A stretch of 8,444 bases of DNA from an uncultured Pseudomonadota bacterium (GTDB taxonomy: Bacteria; Pseudomonadota; Gammaproteobacteria; Burkholderiales; SCOH01), in contig CALMFQ010000165.1 of assembly GCA_937863215.1 (NCBI GenBank), positions 1 to 8,444 on the forward strand. Reading direction: 5' to 3'. Position 1 is the stretch's first letter. Every line of letters starts with the position of its first letter. The notes under the pieces are model-generated. The model made no database searches and had not been told where the DNA came from. It saw only the letters and a list, made by a program, of their open reading frames with translations. Shown here piece by piece: positions 4,898 through 8,444 of the stretch. Both the position numbers and the translations under genes were made by a program.

Positions 4898-6394
4898 TTA
4901 ATCAGAAGGAGAGGGGGCGAGTGGCTTGCCGTCGCCGGTTGGAGGCCGGTCATGGCGTGGGTCAGAGTCGAACCTCAGCCCCAGTTCGTCGGCCCGCTGG
5001 TTGTCGGCGGCGATTTCGCGGTCGATGTCCTCGGCGTCGTAACCAAATGCCGAGATCGCCTGCGAACGTGACAACAAGCCGGCGCGCATGGCGGTCAACA
5101 TGGCATCGAACTCTTTTTTCGGGTCGACCCATTGCCAGCCTTGCGGAATCCATTTCACGGCCAGGTATTCACGCGGCTTGCGTGCCAGATCGGGCGCCGC
5201 CAGTGCGCCTTGCAGTGCCGCCTGTTGCATCCAGGCCCGCCAGACCGGGCGGCACAGCTGGTGCACGATCACGCCATGCTGGATCGCCTCGCAGCGGCGC
5301 CGGAATTCCAGTAGTCCGGCACGGATCGACGAATAGTTCACCTGCGTCAGGTCGCCGGTCAGCATTTCGTAGCTGATGCCCATTGCCGCTGCCACGGCCC
5401 GAAACTGCATGCGCAGGAAGTCGGCGTAGCTGGCGCCGACATCGGCCGGCTGGCTGAACTTCACATCCTCACCCGGCGCGAGTATCTGCATCGTGCCTGG
5501 CTCCAGCCCGGCGAGTGCCGCGCCAGCGGCATCAGGCAGCCCTTCACCCATCAGATTGTCTTCGGGGGACTGGCGGGTGATGAAGCCGGCGAACATTGCG
5601 GCGGTTTTCTTGCGCACCAGTTCGGCATCGTCGTACTGATCGAGTTCGTTGAGTTTGACCAGTGCCCGCGCCAACCAGGGCTCACCCCGGATCTGGCCCG
5701 GCCGCAAAGGGCGAAACAGATGGATGACCTCGCTGGCCGGCACGCGCACCGTGTCTGTTCCACCGGCGCCGGACATCGGCGCCAGCGCGCCGTCACCGGG
5801 ATGTGAGCGGTAGAGGTGGTAGGCCACGCGCCGCCCGAGCCGGTCGAATTCGATGCCGGCACGAATCACGTTACCGGCAGCCGTGCTGTTTGCCGTGGAC
5901 GCCAGCTCCAGGTTCAGTGTCGCCGGCAGGTGTTCCGGTTCCAGCAACTGCAATTGCAGTCCAACCGCCAGCCCGTCCTCCGGGCGGCGGTAGCGCAGGC
6001 GTACCAGACATTCGCCGCCCTCGAGCATCGCGCGGCAGGCCAGTGCCTGCAGACCATAGAAATCGGTGAGCCCTGCCGCGTCGGCTTCCTCGCACCAATC
6101 CCACCACAGACTGTGGATGGCTTCGCGCAGCGTGTTGTCTGCGACCATCGACTGCGGCTTGATGCCCGTGCCGATGGCGTTGGATACGAATGCTTCGATG
6201 CCGGCTGCGGCCCAGGCATTGCGCCGCACCAGATCGCGGCTTTTGGCGCGCAACTCGTTCTGCGTCGACGCCAGCACCGCCACCGCGCCGGGGTTGCCGA
6301 CCTGCCAGGCGAGCGCCCGGCGGCCCGCGCCGATACCGTCGTACAAAGGCGTGGCGCCGAACAAGCGTTGGCGCACGCGGGAGAGCCAGCTCAT
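4898..6394 (-). CDS. Phage portal protein, lambda gpB family
   Basis: The portal forms the ring at the unique capsid vertex through which DNA enters and leaves and on which the connector proteins dock. At 498 aa it is slightly shorter than lambda gpB (533 aa). Family signatures are clear. Near the N-terminus is RAKSRDLVRRNAWAAAGIEA followed by NAIGTGIKPQ (about residues 49-82). A central part has EPGTMQILAPGEDVKF, and about residues 338-365 hold GISYEMLTGDLTQVNYSSIR followed by GLLEFRRR. The C-terminus is hydrophilic (DPRHDRPPTGDG...). The start codon lies one base after the gpW stop, with AAGGG about 8-9 nt upstream. The stop is TAA, 14 bp before the protease gene. In lambda, gpB is trimmed during maturation; nothing here shows whether that happens. 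Confidence 0.96.
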   Translation of the reverse strand: MSWLSRVRQRLFGATPLYDGIGAGRRALAWQVGNPGAVAVLASTQNELRAKSRDLVRRNAWAAAGIEAFVSNAIGTGIKPQSMVADNTLREAIHSLWWDWCEEADAAGLTDFYGLQALACRAMLEGGECLVRLRYRRPEDGLAVGLQLQLLEPEHLPATLNLELASTANSTAAGNVIRAGIEFDRLGRRVAYHLYRSHPGDGALAPMSGAGGTDTVRVPASEVIHLFRPLRPGQIRGEPWLARALVKLNELDQYDDAELVRKKTAAMFAGFITRQSPEDNLMGEGLPDAAGAALAGLEPGTMQILAPGEDVKFSQPADVGASYADFLRMQFRAVAAAMGISYEMLTGDLTQVNYSSIRAGLLEFRRRCEAIQHGVIVHQLCRPVWRAWMQQAALQGALAAPDLARKPREYLAVKWIPQGWQWVDPKKEFDAMLTAMRAGLLSRSQAISAFGYDAEDIDREIAADNQRADELGLRFDSDPRHDRPPTGDGKPLAPSPSD

Positions 6395-6395
6395 G

Positions 6396-6617
6396 TCAGC
6401 ATCCCTTGCTGGTGGTCAAGCGGATCTGCCGAGGCGCGTTGGGCCACAACCCAGTCGCCACCGCTTGCTGGAAAAGATCGCGCTTCACGGCTTCGATCGC
6501 TGCCGTGAGTTCCTCGACACTGCGGTATTCGACGGTTTTGTCGCCGAGGCTGACGCGTTTTTCGCCTTTGGCCAGCGCCGCTTGCAGTGCGTCGAGGTGG
6601 GCTTGGGTGTAGGCCAT
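6396..6617 (-). CDS. Head-tail joining / head completion protein, gpW family (73 aa)
   Basis: gpW-family proteins plug the portal vertex after DNA packaging and provide the binding site for the next connector. The 73-aa length is close to lambda gpW (68 aa). The layout matches the family fold: an N-terminal helix (AHLDALQAALAKGEK), a short beta hairpin (RVSLGDKTVEYRS), a second helix (VEELTAAIEAVKRDLFQQ), and a basic tail ending RQIRLTTSKGC. Position supports the call, since gpW lies directly before the portal in lambda (A-W-B). The start is fixed by the TGATG overlap with the upstream gene. The stop is one base before the portal ATG. The tail end is longer than in lambda and of the type seen in other prophage gpW relatives. 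Confidence 0.87.
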   Translation of the reverse strand: MAYTQAHLDALQAALAKGEKRVSLGDKTVEYRSVEELTAAIEAVKRDLFQQAVATGLWPNAPRQIRLTTSKGC

Positions 6618-7009
6618 CAGCGCAATACCATCAGGTTGATTTCGGTGGAATCGGCGAACGATGCCGAGGTCGTCGCACAGCTGATATCGACGTACTCAGG
6701 GGTTTTCTGGTCGCTGGTGGCGCGCACGATGGCAAGGCGCTGCGTGCTGTTATTGCTGCTGCTGCGCGCCAGTGCTGTCCAGCAGTAGTGGTGATCGGGC
6801 ATGGCGCCGGCAAAGGTCACCCGGTAGCGGCCAGTGGCGGTACGGGTGACATTGGCAATGTTGTAGGCCGCGCGAATGACGATTTGTGAATCGACATAGC
6901 CGAAACAGACCCAGGCCTTGGCCACCCCGGGATGGCCAGCGTCGATCCTCGATTTGACTTCGATGCCGATACGGCTGGCCAGAAGTGCCATGCGCGATGC
7001 GAGGCTCAT
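6617..7009 (-). CDS. Fibre C-terminal-domain-like phage protein, 130 aa
   Basis: I chose the ATG at 7009 because it overlaps the upstream stop (TGATG); a longer reading to 7096 adds an Arg/Gly-rich leader that only shadows the upstream gene. The N-terminus (MSLASRMALLASRIGIEVKS) resembles that of the preceding 163-aa protein. Residues 26-75 (HPGVAKAWVCFGYVD, then AAYNIANVTRTATGRYRV and TFAGAMPDHHY) match a beta-rich domain I recognise from the C-termini of phage tail-fibre-like and hypothetical virion proteins, with the pattern AKAWV...YN(V/I)..VTRT.TG.Y.V.F..AMPD..Y. The rest (to NLMVLR) looks like further beta strands. It may form the distal domain of a small fibre built with its neighbour. 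The Shine-Dalgarno is weak, so translation probably depends on coupling. Its stop again overlaps the next ATG as TGATG. Confidence 0.75.
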   Translation of the reverse strand: MSLASRMALLASRIGIEVKSRIDAGHPGVAKAWVCFGYVDSQIVIRAAYNIANVTRTATGRYRVTFAGAMPDHHYCWTALARSSSNNSTQRLAIVRATSDQKTPEYVDISCATTSASFADSTEINLMVLR

Positions 7010-7500
7010 CAGACCAGCGCCGCTTCGAACACGGCAACGAAATCGCTGTCGGTATCGCCGATGTCTGCCGCTGCCACTGCGCCCATATTGCTGCACGCCT
7101 GCGCCTGCTCGGCGGCGGTCAGCGTCTGTGCTGCATCGAAGCGCACCCGGTTGTTGATGGCGGCGAGCAGGGCTTCCAGACCGCTGGTACCGTTCTGCAG
7201 CAATTGCTGGATTTCCAGCAGGGTGTCATAGGCCGCATCCGCGCCGCCGAGAATCTCGCCTTTGAGCGCATCGAGCAGGGTGACGATTTTGCTCGATGAA
7301 TAGGTACTGCTGCTGGTGACGTTCTGATCGTCGATGGCGCTGGCGGATACCACCGCCGCTTTCAGCTCATTGACCGCTGCCACCAGACTGGATTTGTCGG
7401 TGGTGGTCAGGTTGGCCAGATTGCCGGCGCTCGCGCGGACGTCGTTGAACTCCTGCGCGACGCGGATGACCAGGCTTTCGATACGGGTGGCAAGACTCAT
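7009..7500 (-). CDS. Fibre-like phage structural protein, 163 aa (function unproven)
   Basis: A small, low-complexity, Ala/Ser/Thr-rich protein with only one Cys. It begins MSLATRIESLVIRVAQEFND, an amphipathic start of the kind seen at the N-terminus of many prophage tail-fibre-like proteins. Residues 27-55 (NLANLTTTDKSSLVAAVNEL) and 86-145 (ADAAYDTLLEIQQLL, then NNRVRFDAAQTLTAAEQAQA) also resemble the repetitive shaft regions of such fibres. The start is secure: AAAGGAG sits 6 nt before the ATG (7513-7507). The stop overlaps the next ATG as TGATG, so the two genes are translationally coupled. Its position between terminase and gpW is unusual for a tail fibre, so a head-surface fibre is a reasonable but unproven alternative. 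I see no catalytic motif. Confidence 0.75.
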   Translation of the reverse strand: MSLATRIESLVIRVAQEFNDVRASAGNLANLTTTDKSSLVAAVNELKAAVVSASAIDDQNVTSSSTYSSSKIVTLLDALKGEILGGADAAYDTLLEIQQLLQNGTSGLEALLAAINNRVRFDAAQTLTAAEQAQACSNMGAVAAADIGDTDSDFVAVFEAALV

Positions 7501-7518
7501 TCATTTCTCCTTTGCGAA

Positions 7519-8444
7519 TCAGGACAGCCAGCGGCTCTTGATGACACGCCGACGTGATGGGGGGGCAGAAACAGCGAGGCCACCGCCGAATTGATCTCGT
7601 GGGGTGGCCTCGTCTGGGTCATTGATTTGAATCGATAGCGGCTCGTCTGGCGGCCGATCGAGCCCGAGCTGGCGCTCCAGTTCGCGCCAATGACGTTCCT
7701 CGAAGCGATCCAGCCCCGCCGCTGATGCGGCAGATCGGGCGTACACATAACAATCGAGCGCCTCGTTGCGCTCGCGCATCTTTTGCCATTCGCGCACCGG
7801 GAAACCGTTGCGGTCGCGGCGGGTGATCAGTTGTTCGGCGCAGAGTTGCTGAACGAACTCCGCATCGATCCTCGGCAGATGGACAAAACCGGCCGGAAAC
7901 ACCGTGGTCAACCCGTCATCAGCGACGTCCGCGCTCTTGCGCAGGTTGTTGTAGAACTCCAGTTTGGCAATGCCCACCGCCACCGAGTACACCTTGATGC
8001 CCCGGCGCAGCTTCTTGCCCCGCTGCGAGACATCGACCGCCGTCGGCGTGCCGATCAAGGCTGCACCACGTGCCACCCCCTTGACCGCCATCACACGTGG
8101 ATCGTGGCAGGCGCGCACGAAGGCGTAGGCCTCCTGGGTGGCAAAACCGGTATCCAGGGCAAAGCGCGCCAGCGGCATGGCCGCGCCTGAAGCGTGCGTC
8201 CAGTTTGCGGCGATCAAATCGGCAAGCTGCTTCCACACCGCGTCGCGGGCGGTGTCGCCCATCAGTACGCGATGTTCGACCAGCCACGACTCCTTGCCGC
8301 GCCCGAACGCCCATACCGATGCCTCGATACGATCCTTCTGTACGTCGGCCGCGCCTACCAGCAGCAGCCCGCCTTGCGGCACGCTGCCGATGCGGTAATC
8401 CTCGCGGCGCTCGACCAGCCGTTGCCAGTCGGGCGCTTCGCCTT
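7519..8444 (-). CDS. Phage terminase large subunit, GpA family (partial, C-terminal part)
   Basis: This is the packaging motor and nuclease that cuts concatemeric DNA and pumps it into the prohead. The gene runs off the window edge, so the N-terminal ATPase domain is missing; about 307 C-terminal residues are visible. The frame is open from base 8442 (GEAPDWQRLVERREDYRIG), so the GTG at 8382 is not the true start. The visible part is the RNase H-like nuclease domain of the GpA family. It shows a first acidic cluster (LLLVGAADVQKDRIE), a second (ALDTGFATQEAYAF), then RRDRNGFPVREW and a late acidic motif (RNEALDCYVYA). The C-terminus is basic (SRRRVIKSRWLS). The nuclease residues are read from family patterns, not tested. 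The stop lies 18 bp before the next gene. No small terminase gene is visible; it would lie upstream. Confidence 0.95.
   Translation of the reverse strand, partial: GEAPDWQRLVERREDYRIGSVPQGGLLLVGAADVQKDRIEASVWAFGRGKESWLVEHRVLMGDTARDAVWKQLADLIAANWTHASGAAMPLARFALDTGFATQEAYAFVRACHDPRVMAVKGVARGAALIGTPTAVDVSQRGKKLRRGIKVYSVAVGIAKLEFYNNLRKSADVADDGLTTVFPAGFVHLPRIDAEFVQQLCAEQLITRRDRNGFPVREWQKMRERNEALDCYVYARSAASAAGLDRFEERHWRELERQLGLDRPPDEPLSIQINDPDEATPRDQFGGGLAVSAPPSRRRVIKSRWLS

Noticed and set aside
5816..6508. Plus-strand open frame (230 codons) opposite the portal gene
   Set aside because: It is antisense to the portal and gpW genes and has no domain signature.
7010..7096. N-terminal extension of the 130-aa fibre-like gene
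   Set aside because: It only re-reads the 3' end of the upstream gene in another frame, giving an Arg/Gly-rich leader. The ATG at 7009 fits the TGATG coupling seen again at 6617.
1..8444. tRNA genes, CRISPR arrays, toxin-antitoxin or defence genes
   Set aside because: I saw no cloverleaf-like sequence, no regularly spaced repeats and no such protein motifs. The window is fully occupied by virion genes.

Overview
The window is the late structural (morphogenesis) region of a lambda-like siphophage, most likely a prophage. Every gene I can support lies on the minus strand, so the operon reads from base 8444 down to base 1. Packing is very tight: most junctions are 1-20 bp gaps or TGATG stop/start overlaps, and there is no gene-free stretch over 300 bp. 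High GC, GC-ending codons and frequent GGAG Shine-Dalgarno sites suggest a proteobacterial host, perhaps a betaproteobacterium. That host assignment is inference only, because no host gene is present.

Head end (8444 to about 4898): the C-terminal part of a GpA-type large terminase, two small fibre-like genes that share an N-terminal motif, a gpW-type head completion protein and a lambda gpB-type portal. Capsid block (4883 to 2261): an S49-family prohead protease whose 3' end carries a nested start for a 110-residue scaffold (lambda C/Nu3 layout), the gpD-type decoration protein and the gpE-type major capsid protein.

Connector and tail block (2259 to 1): a 140-bp near-palindromic element flanked by CTCAG direct repeats, a gpFII-type head-tail connector, a probable gpU-type tail terminator, a 62-aa small protein, the major tail tube protein, and a tail assembly chaperone. 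The chaperone carries a T TTT TTC slippery site and a -1 frame open to a TAA at bases 3-1, giving a lambda G/GT-like frameshift pair. The tape-measure gene would be expected just beyond base 1.

Together these genes cover DNA packaging, prohead assembly and maturation, head-tail joining, and the start of tail-tube assembly. Four places stand out. They are the frameshift, whose 142-aa product is missed by ordinary ORF calling, and the palindromic element, whose target duplication supplies both the capsid stop codon and the next gene's ribosome binding site. The other two are the pair of fibre-like genes between terminase and gpW, and the nested scaffold start.
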